Below are positions 25,166 through 34,527 of a stretch of DNA of 64,000 nt, piece after piece. Below the pieces are notes generated by a model. It saw only the letters and a program-made list of their open reading frames with translations. It was not told the origin of the DNA and searched no databases. Origin of the DNA: Diaphorobacter caeni (lineage in GTDB: Bacteria > Pseudomonadota > Gammaproteobacteria > Burkholderiales > Burkholderiaceae_C); assembly GCF_015354245.1 (NCBI RefSeq), contig NZ_JADKYZ010000007.1, positions 248,001 to 312,000 of the forward strand. Direction: 5' to 3'. Positions within the stretch are counted from its first letter, which is position 1; every line of letters starts with the position of its first letter. Made by a program: the position numbers and the translations under genes.

Positions 25166-25537
25166 TTGTAAATCAACAACTTGGCGCGTTTTTTGGGCGT
25201 TTATCCAGAGTTATCCCCATGATTGTCCAGTGGGACGAGGGATAACAATTTTTGTAGTGCCCAAACATTGAGCAGCGGGATTGGAGTCCTTTGAAATCAA
25301 AGGCTTGGGATTCCAATACAGGTCTTGTTCACGGTTATCCACAGGATTGTGCAACGATTGTCTGAACAACCCGCGAGCGACGCCGTGACAGGATGTCGTG
25401 ACAGGAAAATGAATTCGCGCGGCATGCCTAAAAAATGTGCGTCGGAATGTGACTTGTTGTAAATCAATGACTTACGCATCAAATACCCGATATGTCCACA
25501 GTTATCCACATGGTTGTCCATCGATTCAAGGGATAAC
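25166..25537. repeat. Three 81-bp modules with IHF consensus and DnaA-like boxes
   Basis: Within the 696-bp gene-free stretch 25019-25714 three modules of identical length occur: 25166-25246, 25290-25370 and 25457-25537. Each opens with an exact IHF consensus (WATCAANNNNTTR at 25171-25183, 25295-25307, 25462-25474). Exactly 44 bp from each module start comes GTTATCC; modules 2 and 3 have the strong DnaA box TTATCCACA (25335-25343, 25502-25510), module 1 TTATCCCCA. Weaker boxes lie 10 bp before and 12 bp after, and modules 1 and 3 end in the inverted box GGATAAC. The layout resembles oriC- or datA-type DnaA-binding loci. The rest of the stretch shows no gene. Confidence 0.7.
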
Positions 25538-25714
25538 CCTAGGATTCAAACGAGGCAGCGTAGTGGCGCAAACCTGTAGCGAACGCGACTGCAAATCGTG
25601 GCAGTTGCCGCGATTGGCGTACTAACATGCATGCGATTCCATGCGGGCAGGCCTTGGACCCCCAACCGAGCGGTCGGACGAAACCCGCGCATTATTTGAT
25701 CAGGAGCAGTAAGT

Positions 25715-26632
25715 ATGACAATTCGCTTTGATGGCAAGGTGGCAATCGTGACCGGTGCGGGTGGCGGTCTGGGCAAGCAGCATGCGCTGGCGCTGGCCGC
25801 GCGTGGCGCCAAGGTGCTGGTCAACGATCTGGGCGGGGCGGTGGATGGCAGCGGCGGCTCGGTGAGCGCCGCCGAGGCCGTGGTGGCCGAGATCCGCGCG
25901 GCCGGTGGCGAGGCGATGGCCAACGGCGCATCGGTGACCGATCTTGCCGCCGTGCAGGCCATGGTGCAGCAGGCCATCGATGTCTGGGGGCGGGTGGACA
26001 TCCTCGTGAACAATGCGGGCATTCTGCGCGACAAGTCGTTCGCCAAGATGGACATGGCGGACTTCCGTCTGGTCGTCGACGTGCACCTGATGGGTGCGGC
26101 CAACTGCTGCAAGGCCGTGTGGCCGCACATGATCGAGCAGAAATACGGCCGCATCGTGATGACGACCTCGTCCACGGGGCTCTATGGCAACTTCGGTCAG
26201 GCCAACTACGGCGCGGCCAAGCTGGCGCAGGTCGGCCTGATGCAGACGCTGGCCATCGAGGGCGCCAAGTACGGCATCCATGTGAATGCGCTGGCGCCCA
26301 CGGCCCACACGCGCATGACCGAGGGGCTGATGCCCGAGCAGGTGCTGGATGCGCTCACGCCCGAATCGGTGGTGCCCGCGATGCTGGTGCTGGCCCACGA
26401 GAGCGCGCCCACGCGCACCATCCTGCTGGCGGGGGCGGGCTCGTTCGAGGCCGCGCACATCACCATGACCGAGGGAATCCACTTGGGCGTCGGTGCCGAT
26501 GTTCCTGAGAAACTGGCCGAGCGACTGGTGGCGGTGACGGAGCGCAGCGGCGAGAAGGTGCCCTCGGGCGGCATGGAGCAGGGGGCTCACGAGTTCGAAA
26601 AGGCCATGGCTGCCGCGAGGATGGCGCGCTGA
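25715..26632 (+). CDS. SDR-family 3-hydroxyacyl-CoA dehydrogenase-like oxidoreductase
   Basis: A 305-residue short-chain dehydrogenase. The NAD site TGAGGGLG (13-20), NNAG (99-102), and the active-site serine with Tyr165 and Lys169 (YGAAK) are intact. The insertion NDLGGAVDGSGGS after the second strand is typical of the hydroxyacyl-CoA dehydrogenase half of multifunctional enzyme type 2, suggesting a beta-oxidation role. The C-terminus is about 50 residues longer than the minimal SDR fold. AGGAG lies before the ATG (CAGGAGCAGTAAGT). It stands alone between the DnaA/IHF-like region and gshA. Confidence 0.87.
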   Translation: MTIRFDGKVAIVTGAGGGLGKQHALALAARGAKVLVNDLGGAVDGSGGSVSAAEAVVAEIRAAGGEAMANGASVTDLAAVQAMVQQAIDVWGRVDILVNNAGILRDKSFAKMDMADFRLVVDVHLMGAANCCKAVWPHMIEQKYGRIVMTTSSTGLYGNFGQANYGAAKLAQVGLMQTLAIEGAKYGIHVNALAPTAHTRMTEGLMPEQVLDALTPESVVPAMLVLAHESAPTRTILLAGAGSFEAAHITMTEGIHLGVGADVPEKLAERLVAVTERSGEKVPSGGMEQGAHEFEKAMAAARMAR

Positions 26633-26816
26633 CCGGAAGGCGTCCAGCGTGCTTGGGGAAATCATCCGGCAGTCCGTTTACCTCAATTTGAGGAATCATT
26701 GCGGAGCCGGAATGGTTTCCCCGATTCCGACAGGCGCTTGAGTCGGGTTTCGGCAGCCCTGTGGCACTCCGTGCTAAGTTCCACCCCCTCACATCAGTGA
26801 TGGAAGCGCACACAGA

Positions 26817-28352
26817 ATGACAAATACCTTGCAACAGCACATCGCCGCGCTCTCGAAAGAGCGCCTGGCGGGCATGCGTCGTGGCATTGAAAAAGAGGGG
26901 TTGAGGGCACTGCCCACCGGCGCTCTGGCATTGACACCACATCCCATGGGATTGGGGTCTGCCCTGACACATCCACATATCACCACCGACTACAGCGAGT
27001 CGCAGCTCGAGCTCATCACCGGCGTTCAGCCGACGGTGCAGGCCTGCCTCGACGAGCTGGTCGAGGTGCACCAGTTCGTGCATCGCGAACTGACGTCGCG
27101 CTGCAACGACGAGACGCTGTGGGTGTCGAGCATGCCCTGCGTGCTGCCCACGGACGAGACGATTCCGCTTGGCCGCTACGGCCTGTCGAACTCAGGTCGC
27201 TCCAAGAGCGTCTACCGCATGGGGCTTGGCCACCGCTATGGCCGCCGCATGCAGACGATCTCGGGCATCCACTACAACTGGTCGCTGCCCGGCGTGACGA
27301 GCGAGGAGTACTTCGGTCTGATCCGCAATTTCCGCCGCCATGCGTTCGTGCTGCTGTATCTGTTCGGCGCATCGCCCGCGCTGTGTCCGAGTTTCGTCGA
27401 AGGTCGCGAACATGCGCTCAAGCCGTTGGGCGATGGCAAGCGCGCGCTCTATCTGCCGCATGCCACGTCGCTGCGCATGGGCCGACTTGGTTATCAGAGC
27501 GACGCGCAGGCCACGCTGGCCGTGAGCTACAACGGGCTCGAGGGCTATGCGGACTCGCTGCACGAGGCGCTCACGCGTCCCTACCCGGCGTATGAGCAGA
27601 TCGGCATCCGCAATCCCGGTGGCGAATACAACCAGCTCGGCACCAGCCTGCTGCAGATCGAGAACGAGTTCTACGGCACCATCCGCCCCAAGCGCACCAC
27701 CCAAAGCGGCGAGCGTCCGCTGCATGCGCTGCGCGAGCGGGGCGTGGAGTATGTCGAGGTGCGCCTCATGGATCTCGATCCGTTCGAATCCGTGGGCATC
27801 AACGCCGACACCATGCGCGTGCTCGACGTGTTTCTGCTGCACTGTCTGTATTCCGACAGCCCGCCCGACACGCCCGAGGAAATCGCACAGCTCAAGAACA
27901 ACCAGCACATGACCGCCGAGCGCGGCCGCGAGCCCGGTCTGCAACTGGTCAAGAACGGCCAGAACATCGCGCTGACCGACTGGGGCCGCCAAGTGCTGCA
28001 GGAGTGCCTGCCGATTGCCGCAGCGCTCGATGCGGCTGAAGGCGGTGATGCGCATGCCAAGGCGCTGCAGGCCGCGCTTGGGCTCTTCGATGCGCCCGAC
28101 AGCACGCCGTCCGCCCATGTGCTGCGCGAGCTTACCGCTCAGTACGACGGCAATTTCATCGCCTTCACGGCAGCCCATTCACAGGCCGCGCGCGACCAGC
28201 TCATGAACCGTCCGTGGACGCAGGAGCAACAGCAACGCTATGTGGCGATGAGCGACAAGTCCGTGGCCGCGCAACGCGCCATCGAAGACGCTGACGACAT
28301 GCCGTTCGAGGCCTGGCGCGAGCGCTACATGTCCGTGGAGCAGCTTGGATGA
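26817..28352 (+). CDS. gshA: Glutamate-cysteine ligase
   Basis: A 511-residue gamma-glutamylcysteine synthetase of the E. coli type 1 family, the first enzyme of glutathione synthesis. Signature stretches are GIEKEGLRALPTGALALTPHP, TDYSESQLELITG, LPGVTSEEYFGLIRNF and ENEFYGTIRPKR. The length matches the family (about 520). Its stop overlaps the start of the FUSC-family gene by four bases (ATGA), so the two are translated together. A 184-bp spacer upstream holds a 13-bp palindrome (CCTCAATTTGAGG at 26681-26693) that could be regulatory. Confidence 0.95.
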   Translation: MTNTLQQHIAALSKERLAGMRRGIEKEGLRALPTGALALTPHPMGLGSALTHPHITTDYSESQLELITGVQPTVQACLDELVEVHQFVHRELTSRCNDETLWVSSMPCVLPTDETIPLGRYGLSNSGRSKSVYRMGLGHRYGRRMQTISGIHYNWSLPGVTSEEYFGLIRNFRRHAFVLLYLFGASPALCPSFVEGREHALKPLGDGKRALYLPHATSLRMGRLGYQSDAQATLAVSYNGLEGYADSLHEALTRPYPAYEQIGIRNPGGEYNQLGTSLLQIENEFYGTIRPKRTTQSGERPLHALRERGVEYVEVRLMDLDPFESVGINADTMRVLDVFLLHCLYSDSPPDTPEEIAQLKNNQHMTAERGREPGLQLVKNGQNIALTDWGRQVLQECLPIAAALDAAEGGDAHAKALQAALGLFDAPDSTPSAHVLRELTAQYDGNFIAFTAAHSQAARDQLMNRPWTQEQQQRYVAMSDKSVAAQRAIEDADDMPFEAWRERYMSVEQLG

Positions 28353-30616
28353 GGCTGCCGGCAGCGCGCATTCCACGCGTTGCCTTTGAAGCGCACGCAC
28401 GCGCGATGGCGCGTGTGCTGCTGAGCTACTACATGACCAACGGCTATGCCGTGGCGCTGGGCTATCTGCTGATTTCGGCAGGCGTGGGCCTCGCGCTCGG
28501 CACTGCGGCCGGTGCGGCTGCGGCGCTGGGCGCCGTGGTCGCCATTCCGCCTGACGTCGCCGGGCCGCGCAAGGGCAAGTTCCGCCAGATGATTCCCACG
28601 CCGATTCTCGGCGTGCCGCTGTTTTTCGCCGTTCAGATGCTGCACAGCTCGCCGCTGGAGCTGGGCGTTCTCATCGTGAGCTGCACCTTCGTCGTGTTCC
28701 TTGGCATGGCCTGGGGCAAGAAGGGCGCGCCGATCGCGATCGCGCTGATGTTCGCGATGATCTTCTCGTTGGCGGTGCCACCCAACGAAGAGGTCAAGCG
28801 CCTCTCGGCGGCGCTCAATGTGACGGGTTTTTTCGCGCTCGGCGCGTTCCTGTACGTGCTGTATTCCTGCGTCGTCCACCGCTGGCTCAATCCGCGCTAT
28901 CGCGTGCTGCTGCTGGCGGACACGCTGCTGTCGCTGGCCGATCTGATGCGTCTGCAGGCGCGGCAGTTCGGCGAAGACACGCCCGAGACGCGCAGCGAGG
29001 CCTCGGGCGGGCTCATCAGCCGTCTGCTCGCGCGGCAGGCGGCGCTGGCCGACCAGATACAGTCCACGCGCGACGTGGTGTTCGAGGCGCCCGATTCGCT
29101 GCCGCGCCAGCGTCTGGCCGCGATGCTGCTGCATGTGCTCGACATGCGCGACCACATGATCGCCGGTGCGCTCGATCTTGATGCGCTCAAGCAGCATGCG
29201 GGCCACCATGGCGTGCTCGCGCAGATGCATGACATGCTGATCCTGCTGGCCAAGGAGACCGACATGCTGGCCGACGCCATGCTGTTCGGCCGCAAGCCCG
29301 AGCGCCCGATGGACCATCGCGTGCAGTTGGAGAGTCTGCGCTGGGCTGTTGACGAGGACGCGATGCGGAGCGATCCGAACCGTCTCGTCACCTCGCGCGA
29401 GCCAAGCCCCGATGCGCTGGTGCATTCGCTGGCCGAGCGCATGGCCAATCTCAACGACGAGGTGCAGCGCCTGTTCGCCCTGGCGCGCGGCGAGGGCAAG
29501 CCCAATCTCGCCGCGGTGCGCACCAGCTGGCATCTGTTCGTGAGTCCGGTCGCGTGGTCGTTCAAGCCGTTCTACACGCTGTGGAGCTGGGGCGCGCCGG
29601 CGCTCAGGCACGCGGTGCGTGCGGCGCTCGCCATCGGTTCGGCCTACGTGATCTCGCTGCTGCTGCCCTGGGGCACGCACGAGTACTGGATTTTTCTCAC
29701 CATCGTCGTGGTGCTGCGCGGCTCGCTCGCGCAGACGCTGGAGCGGCGCAACCTGCGCGTGGGCGGCACGCTGCTCGGCTGCGTGCTCGCGCTGTCCATT
29801 CTGTCGCTGCATCCCGGCTATCTCGCGATGATCCTGTGCCTCACTGTCGCGCAGTCGGTCGCGCACGGGCTCGCGCTGCGCATGTATCTCTATACGGCGG
29901 TGGCGGCGACGGTGCTCGGCCTGATCCAGTCGCACATGATCAGCGCGTCGTCGAGCACTGTGTTCGCGCTGTTCGAGCGCACGGTGGACACGCTGCTCGG
30001 CGCGGGCATCGCCTGGCTGTTCTCGTACGTGCTGCCGTCCTGGGAGCGCTCGCAGATTCCGAACCTCGTGCGCCGCGTCGTCAAGTCGCAGATCGACCAT
30101 GCGCGCACCGCGCTCGACCTGATTCAGCTCGATGCAGTGGACAACGCACCGGAACTCAAGTGGCGGCTCGCCCGCAAGGATGCCTACGACAGCCTGACCG
30201 CGCTGGTGCTGGCCGCCGAGCGCTCGCTCAAGGAGCCGCGCGCCGTGCGACCGCCACTGCAGCCGCTGGAGCTGCTGCAGGCCCACGCCTACCAGATGCT
30301 CGCGCAGCTCACGGCCGTGAAGACGCTGCTGCTGATGCGCCGTGGCAACCTGAACCGCGAGCGACTCGAGCTGCCGCTGACCCGGGCGATGGAGCGCATC
30401 ACCAATCTCCTGAGCGGCAAGGAGGTCATCGTCGACACCATCGATGCCGATGAGCCCGCCGAGCCAATCCGCGAGCCCACGCTGGCTCCTGGCCCCGAGC
30501 ATGTGCCGCAGGGCTGGGACGCCGATCTGATGCCGTGGTTCGAACGGCGTCTGGAGCAGGCCATCCTGCTCGCCGCGCAGATCCGCAAGGACGCGGATCA
30601 GTTGCTGGCCCGCTGA
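28349..30616 (+). CDS. FUSC-family inner-membrane protein (YccS/AaeB-like)
   Basis: A 755-residue membrane protein with two hydrophobic blocks of about five to six helices (residues 25-180 and about 420-570), each followed by a large cytoplasmic alpha-helical part. This duplicated layout is typical of fusaric-acid-resistance (FUSC)-type proteins, which are linked to efflux of aromatic acids. The second block reads AALAIGSAYVISLLLPWGTHEYW and LRGSLAQTLERRNLRVGGTLLGC, very characteristic of the family. It is coupled to gshA by an ATGA overlap; a role in exporting a glutathione-linked compound is possible but unproven. A strong terminator follows. Confidence 0.85.
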   Translation: MRLPAARIPRVAFEAHARAMARVLLSYYMTNGYAVALGYLLISAGVGLALGTAAGAAAALGAVVAIPPDVAGPRKGKFRQMIPTPILGVPLFFAVQMLHSSPLELGVLIVSCTFVVFLGMAWGKKGAPIAIALMFAMIFSLAVPPNEEVKRLSAALNVTGFFALGAFLYVLYSCVVHRWLNPRYRVLLLADTLLSLADLMRLQARQFGEDTPETRSEASGGLISRLLARQAALADQIQSTRDVVFEAPDSLPRQRLAAMLLHVLDMRDHMIAGALDLDALKQHAGHHGVLAQMHDMLILLAKETDMLADAMLFGRKPERPMDHRVQLESLRWAVDEDAMRSDPNRLVTSREPSPDALVHSLAERMANLNDEVQRLFALARGEGKPNLAAVRTSWHLFVSPVAWSFKPFYTLWSWGAPALRHAVRAALAIGSAYVISLLLPWGTHEYWIFLTIVVVLRGSLAQTLERRNLRVGGTLLGCVLALSILSLHPGYLAMILCLTVAQSVAHGLALRMYLYTAVAATVLGLIQSHMISASSSTVFALFERTVDTLLGAGIAWLFSYVLPSWERSQIPNLVRRVVKSQIDHARTALDLIQLDAVDNAPELKWRLARKDAYDSLTALVLAAERSLKEPRAVRPPLQPLELLQAHAYQMLAQLTAVKTLLLMRRGNLNRERLELPLTRAMERITNLLSGKEVIVDTIDADEPAEPIREPTLAPGPEHVPQGWDADLMPWFERRLEQAILLAAQIRKDADQLLAR

Positions 30617-30637
30617 GCCGGGCACGCTTCCCCCAAG

Positions 30638-30667
30638 AAAAAAGGCGGATCCTGCGATCCGCCTTTT
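30638..30667. terminator. Bidirectional rho-independent terminator
   Basis: AAAAGGCGGATC and GATCCGCCTTTT form a perfect 12-bp stem with a CTGC loop. The A-tract and T-tract at the two ends allow termination in both directions, serving the FUSC-family gene and the convergent surface-protein gene. Confidence 0.92.
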
Positions 30668-30737
30668 AGGGTCCTGAGACCTCAGCCCGCGCTTGAGCCC
30701 AAAGAGTTTGCCGTGGGGCGCAGGTCCTTTCGGGTCA

Positions 30738-33026
30738 TCAATTCTTCTTGGTCTTCGCCATCTGGCGACGAATCAACGGCATGGCGAGCAGCACGGAGAG
30801 CAGCGCCAGCATCCAGCGTGAATCCACAGGAACGGCGGCTGCATTAGCCGGTGCTGCCTGGAGTGTGACGACGGTGGGCGCGGTGTTGTTGCTGCGGTCC
30901 GGGTCGGCCGAGGTGCTGCTGGCGGTGGTCGTGAGCGTGATCGTGGTCGGGTCCGCGCTGGTGGGCGTGAACGTCGTCGTGCAGGTGATGGAGGCACCGA
31001 GCGCGAGGCTGCCTGCGGGAGTGCCGGGGTCGCAACGGGTCACCGCACCGGCTGGCGCTCCGGTGACGACGCAGTTGGCGATCAGCGCGGGGTCGGGGCC
31101 TCCGTTGGTGCAGGTGCTGGTGATGCTGACCTGCTCGCCCACGTTGGCGTTCAGCGTGGTGGGGGCGCTGGCCTTCATGTCGGCGAAGGGCGGGCCAATG
31201 TCCACGGGCGTCGTGGCCGTGTTGTTGGCGGGCTTGGGGTCCTTCACCGGCGATGCGCCGGTCGTGGTCAGCGTGAAGATGCCCGCCGTCGTTGGCGTGA
31301 ACGTGGTTTCGCAGACGATGCTTTCCCCGACCGCCAGATCATTCGAGCCCGAGGTGCTGTGGCAGATGGTGTTGGCATTGAGCGCGTCCGTAGGCACGCC
31401 GGTGACGGTGCAGGTCGCTGCGGTGGCCACATCGGGGCCGGCGTTGGTGCACTGGGTGGTCACGGTGAGCGGCTTGCCGCGCTCTCCCGAGACGGGCTGA
31501 TCCGGTGTCGCCACCACGTCGGCCTCGTCGGGCACGATGGTCAGCGTGGCATCGTTGGGCGGGTTGATGTAGTTCGTTGTCACCTGACCTTGCGCGGGAT
31601 TGACCGTCGGGCCGTTGACCAGTGTGAGCCCGGCGGGCGGCACGTGCTGTGTCGCCTTGACGCCGACCTGGATGGTGCACGCGCCTTGTCCTGCGAGCAG
31701 CTCACCGGCGGTGACGCTCAATGTATTGGGGCTGGAGATGGTGACCGCCGTGGTGCCCGCACAGGCATCGGCGGCTGCTGGGACGGGCACGAATTCGAAG
31801 CCTGCGGGCAGGGTGTCGGTGAACGACCAGCCCTTCTTGGCGAGCAGATCATCGGTGTTGGTGGCGGTGAAGGTCAGCGTGGCCGTGGCGGACGCATTCA
31901 TCGATGACACCGAGAAGGTCTTGTCCAACTGCGGAGTGATGTCCAGCACCTGCAGATTGTCTACGGCCGCGTCATTGCCGTTGCCGTTGGAGTTGCCGTT
32001 GAGCAGCCGCATGCTGATCGACGAACCGTTCACCTGATACGCCACCGTGCCGGGAACCTGCGCGGCGTAGATCGTGGAATTGTTCGGAATCGTCGGAGAT
32101 CCTGCGGGGAAGGAGCTGTTGCTGAACGCGACCTTGTCCGCATCGGTACATGGGTTGATGGCGGTCGTGTTGAGTGGCACGGTGGTGCTCGGGTTGCTCG
32201 TGAGCAGCTCGAAATACAGCTCGGGTCCTCTGATCTGGCAGTTGAGCGCGGCCGTGGCCACCGAGAAAGTGATGAACCGGCCACCCGCGGGCATCTCGAT
32301 GGGGCTCGCCGTCTCCAGCTGTGCGAGCTTGGGGAAGCCGCTGGGAGCGGCTCGATTGGACGGAAGCTGGGTATAGGCCGCGACGACATGATTGGCCCTC
32401 CAGTCAGCTTCAGTGCCTGCTGGCTTGGACACCTTGCCGAGCGCATAGGCAAGCAAGCGCAGTGCGGACCAGGCGCTGGATGAGGAGCCGGCATTCTTGG
32501 CCGAGCAGATCAGCGGAACGCCACCCGTCTCGCCGGAGGCGTTCGTGTCGGACGCGGGGTACAGCGCCGGGTAGTAGGTGTTGAGGTTGCCGTTCGGATA
32601 CGTCGCCTTGTCGTAGTTCGTGATGATGCCATTGCACCACTGGGCATTGCTCCAGAGCGGCACATTGGCGTCCACGGCCTGCGCATTGGTCACGGTGACG
32701 CCGTTCTGCGTCTGGTACATCCCGGCGGCCCGGTATGTCATGGCGGTGCCGCCCGCACTCATCGATGCGCTGCTGTATTCGTCGATCATCAGCGCCCGGT
32801 CGGTGGCGGGAACGGTCTGCGCCGGATTGTCGAAGTCTTCCTGATACAGGACGGTCGGAATCTGCGGCGTGCCAGGGGTCCCGGGGGCTGCGGTGGCGCT
32901 CAAGTGGCCAGCGGACAGAGCGATGATGCCCAGCGTCTGAAGGCTCAGGCTCAAAGGCTTGTGGATTGCGTTTTTCAAGGTCACATCCGTGATAAAAATT
33001 AATACATTTTTCGCAAATGTACGCAT
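30738..33026 (-). CDS. Secreted DUF11-repeat surface protein with IPTL-like C-terminal anchor
   Basis: A 762-residue exported protein. A signal peptide is followed by a lectin-like N-terminal domain (about 40-340), a conserved-repeat domain (LDKTFSVSSMNASATATLTF), and two DUF11-like repeats of about 95 residues beginning at ADVVATPDQPVS and ADMKASAPTTLN, each with cysteine pairs. The C-terminus reads VPVDSRWMLALLSVLLAMP followed by RRQ, i.e. a PxDSRW motif, a hydrophobic helix and basic residues, a variant of the IPTL-CTERM sorting signal. It may be surface-anchored or adhesive. The start is uncertain: a GTG at about 32990 would give an even cleaner signal peptide. Confidence 0.75.
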   Translation of the reverse strand: MRTFAKNVLIFITDVTLKNAIHKPLSLSLQTLGIIALSAGHLSATAAPGTPGTPQIPTVLYQEDFDNPAQTVPATDRALMIDEYSSASMSAGGTAMTYRAAGMYQTQNGVTVTNAQAVDANVPLWSNAQWCNGIITNYDKATYPNGNLNTYYPALYPASDTNASGETGGVPLICSAKNAGSSSSAWSALRLLAYALGKVSKPAGTEADWRANHVVAAYTQLPSNRAAPSGFPKLAQLETASPIEMPAGGRFITFSVATAALNCQIRGPELYFELLTSNPSTTVPLNTTAINPCTDADKVAFSNSSFPAGSPTIPNNSTIYAAQVPGTVAYQVNGSSISMRLLNGNSNGNGNDAAVDNLQVLDITPQLDKTFSVSSMNASATATLTFTATNTDDLLAKKGWSFTDTLPAGFEFVPVPAAADACAGTTAVTISSPNTLSVTAGELLAGQGACTIQVGVKATQHVPPAGLTLVNGPTVNPAQGQVTTNYINPPNDATLTIVPDEADVVATPDQPVSGERGKPLTVTTQCTNAGPDVATAATCTVTGVPTDALNANTICHSTSGSNDLAVGESIVCETTFTPTTAGIFTLTTTGASPVKDPKPANNTATTPVDIGPPFADMKASAPTTLNANVGEQVSITSTCTNGGPDPALIANCVVTGAPAGAVTRCDPGTPAGSLALGASITCTTTFTPTSADPTTITLTTTASSTSADPDRSNNTAPTVVTLQAAPANAAAVPVDSRWMLALLSVLLAMPLIRRQMAKTKKN

Positions 33027-33286
33027 TTTTGAGGACGTAACTCGAACCCTCACTGATTTGCTCGGGCAGTTGGTCGGGTGTCATTCATAGGACACGGGAA
33101 TGAGGCAGCCGGAACGGTGCGGGCCAACCAGTTCACGAGAGAAAGGGCGTGCTCGCCGGGCGCAAAACCACGGCGTGCCTATGGCGTGTCCATGGCGTGC
33201 ATGGATCTCGCGCGAAGTCGAACGGCCATTCTGCAGGGTGGAAAACCAATGCAAAGTTGCTTGCGGACGACGATGCTCGTCCGCTC

Positions 33287-34351
33287 TCAGGGCTTCTCGC
33301 AGCTGCTGTCGAGCCCCACCATGCCGGAGAGTTTCTGCATGCGCGAGCGCTCGTTCATGCACTTCTGAAGGCGTGCCTCGTCGGCCTGCTGCTGGGCGAG
33401 CTTCATCGCCTGCGCCCGCTGCGCCTGCAGTTCGGCCACGCGCTTGCGGATCTCGGGCATGGCGGCCACGGCGGCCTTTTCGCCTTCGACGATGGCGGTC
33501 GCACGCTGGCTGAAATCGGCGGGGCCGATGTCCAGCACCTTGGGGCGGATGGTGACATCCGCGCGCTCCAGCTCGGCCGCGCCCAGCTTCTGCCCCATGA
33601 TCGCGATCGACTGGTTCAGCGCACCGAGCATGTTGCCCGGTGCGGCGCCTCGCGCCTTGTTCGAGATGTCGACCGCGATCACGATGTCGGCACCCAGCTT
33701 GCGCGCGGCATCCACCGGCACGGGGCTGGTGATGCCGCCATCAACGTAGTGGTACTTGCCGATGCTGACCGGCTGGAACACTCCCGGCACGCTGCTCGAG
33801 GCGCGCACCGCCTGACCGGTGTTGCCAACGGCGAACACGGTGCGCTCGCCATCCTCCAGCCGCGTCGCCACGGCCACGAACGGCTTGCCGAGCTTGTCCA
33901 GCGGCTTGTTGCGCACCTGCTCGTTCACATAGTCTTCAAGCTTCTGCCCCTGCACCAGCCCACCGGTGGACAGCTGCAGATCGCGGATCTTCGCTTCGTC
34001 GAGCGCCACGGCCTTCTCCTGCAGCTCGAAGGACGACATGCCGCTCGCATACATCGCGCCCACCACGCTGCCCGCGCTGGTGCCTGACACCACGGCGGGC
34101 GTGAAGCCGTTGGCCTCCAGCATCTTGATCACGCCGATGTGCGCAAACCCCTTGGCGGCCCCACCGCCGAGCGCGAGGCCGATCTTGATGGGCGGCTGGG
34201 CGGCGCCCGTCGTGTTTGTCACCGCAGCGGCGGAGGTGGACTTCTCGGGCGGATTGCTGCCGCAGGCGGTCAACGTGAGCAGCGCGAGAGCGCAGGCGCA
34301 GAGCGGGACGGAGGACTTGGGGCGAAGGGGGTGGACTGTGGTTGGATGCAT
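33287..34351 (-). CDS. Patatin-like phospholipase lipoprotein
   Basis: A 354-residue lipoprotein with lipobox LTAC (Cys30) followed by a patatin domain. The oxyanion loop LGGGAAKG (61-68), nucleophile Ser92 in GTSAG and catalytic Asp204 in VDGGITSPVPV are intact, so it should be an active serine lipase or acyl hydrolase. The C-terminal 100 residues form a helical charged tail with a cysteine pair (LQKCMNERS, DSSCEKP). It resembles the bacterial RssA/NTE-type group. Location is probably the inner leaflet of the outer membrane. Confidence 0.9.
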   Translation of the reverse strand: MHPTTVHPLRPKSSVPLCACALALLTLTACGSNPPEKSTSAAAVTNTTGAAQPPIKIGLALGGGAAKGFAHIGVIKMLEANGFTPAVVSGTSAGSVVGAMYASGMSSFELQEKAVALDEAKIRDLQLSTGGLVQGQKLEDYVNEQVRNKPLDKLGKPFVAVATRLEDGERTVFAVGNTGQAVRASSSVPGVFQPVSIGKYHYVDGGITSPVPVDAARKLGADIVIAVDISNKARGAAPGNMLGALNQSIAIMGQKLGAAELERADVTIRPKVLDIGPADFSQRATAIVEGEKAAVAAMPEIRKRVAELQAQRAQAMKLAQQQADEARLQKCMNERSRMQKLSGMVGLDSSCEKP

Positions 34352-34468
34352 GCGAAGAAACCGGGCACGGGCAGGGCTGAAAAGCGGCCAAAAGTATATC
34401 GGGTGGTGCTTGGCTGTGCTGGGGGTGTTGCTACTGCGAACTGGGCGCGGTGCTTTCGCGCACTCCAG

Positions 34469-34506
34469 GAAAAAGCGCGGGCCGGATATCGATCCGGCCC
34501 GCGCTT
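34469..34506 (-). terminator. Strong rho-independent terminator of the TPP-enzyme gene
   Basis: A perfect 15-bp stem (34473-34487 with 34492-34506) closes a four-base loop. On the minus strand the right side is followed by TTTTTCC. It lies 21 bases after the stop codon of the gene at 34528. Confidence 0.93.
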
Positions 34507-34527
34507 GGCGGTGTCCGTGTGCGGCGT

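Noticed and set aside
25019-25714. Canonical chromosomal oriC
   Set aside because: The DnaA/IHF modules fit, but dnaA, dnaN, gyrB, rpmH and parAB are absent around it, so the standard origin call is not made. It is kept as a finding of unknown role.
28325-30625. 766-codon minus-strand frame opposite the FUSC gene
   Set aside because: It is an Arg/Gln/His-rich reverse-strand artefact; the plus-strand protein has two clear membrane blocks.
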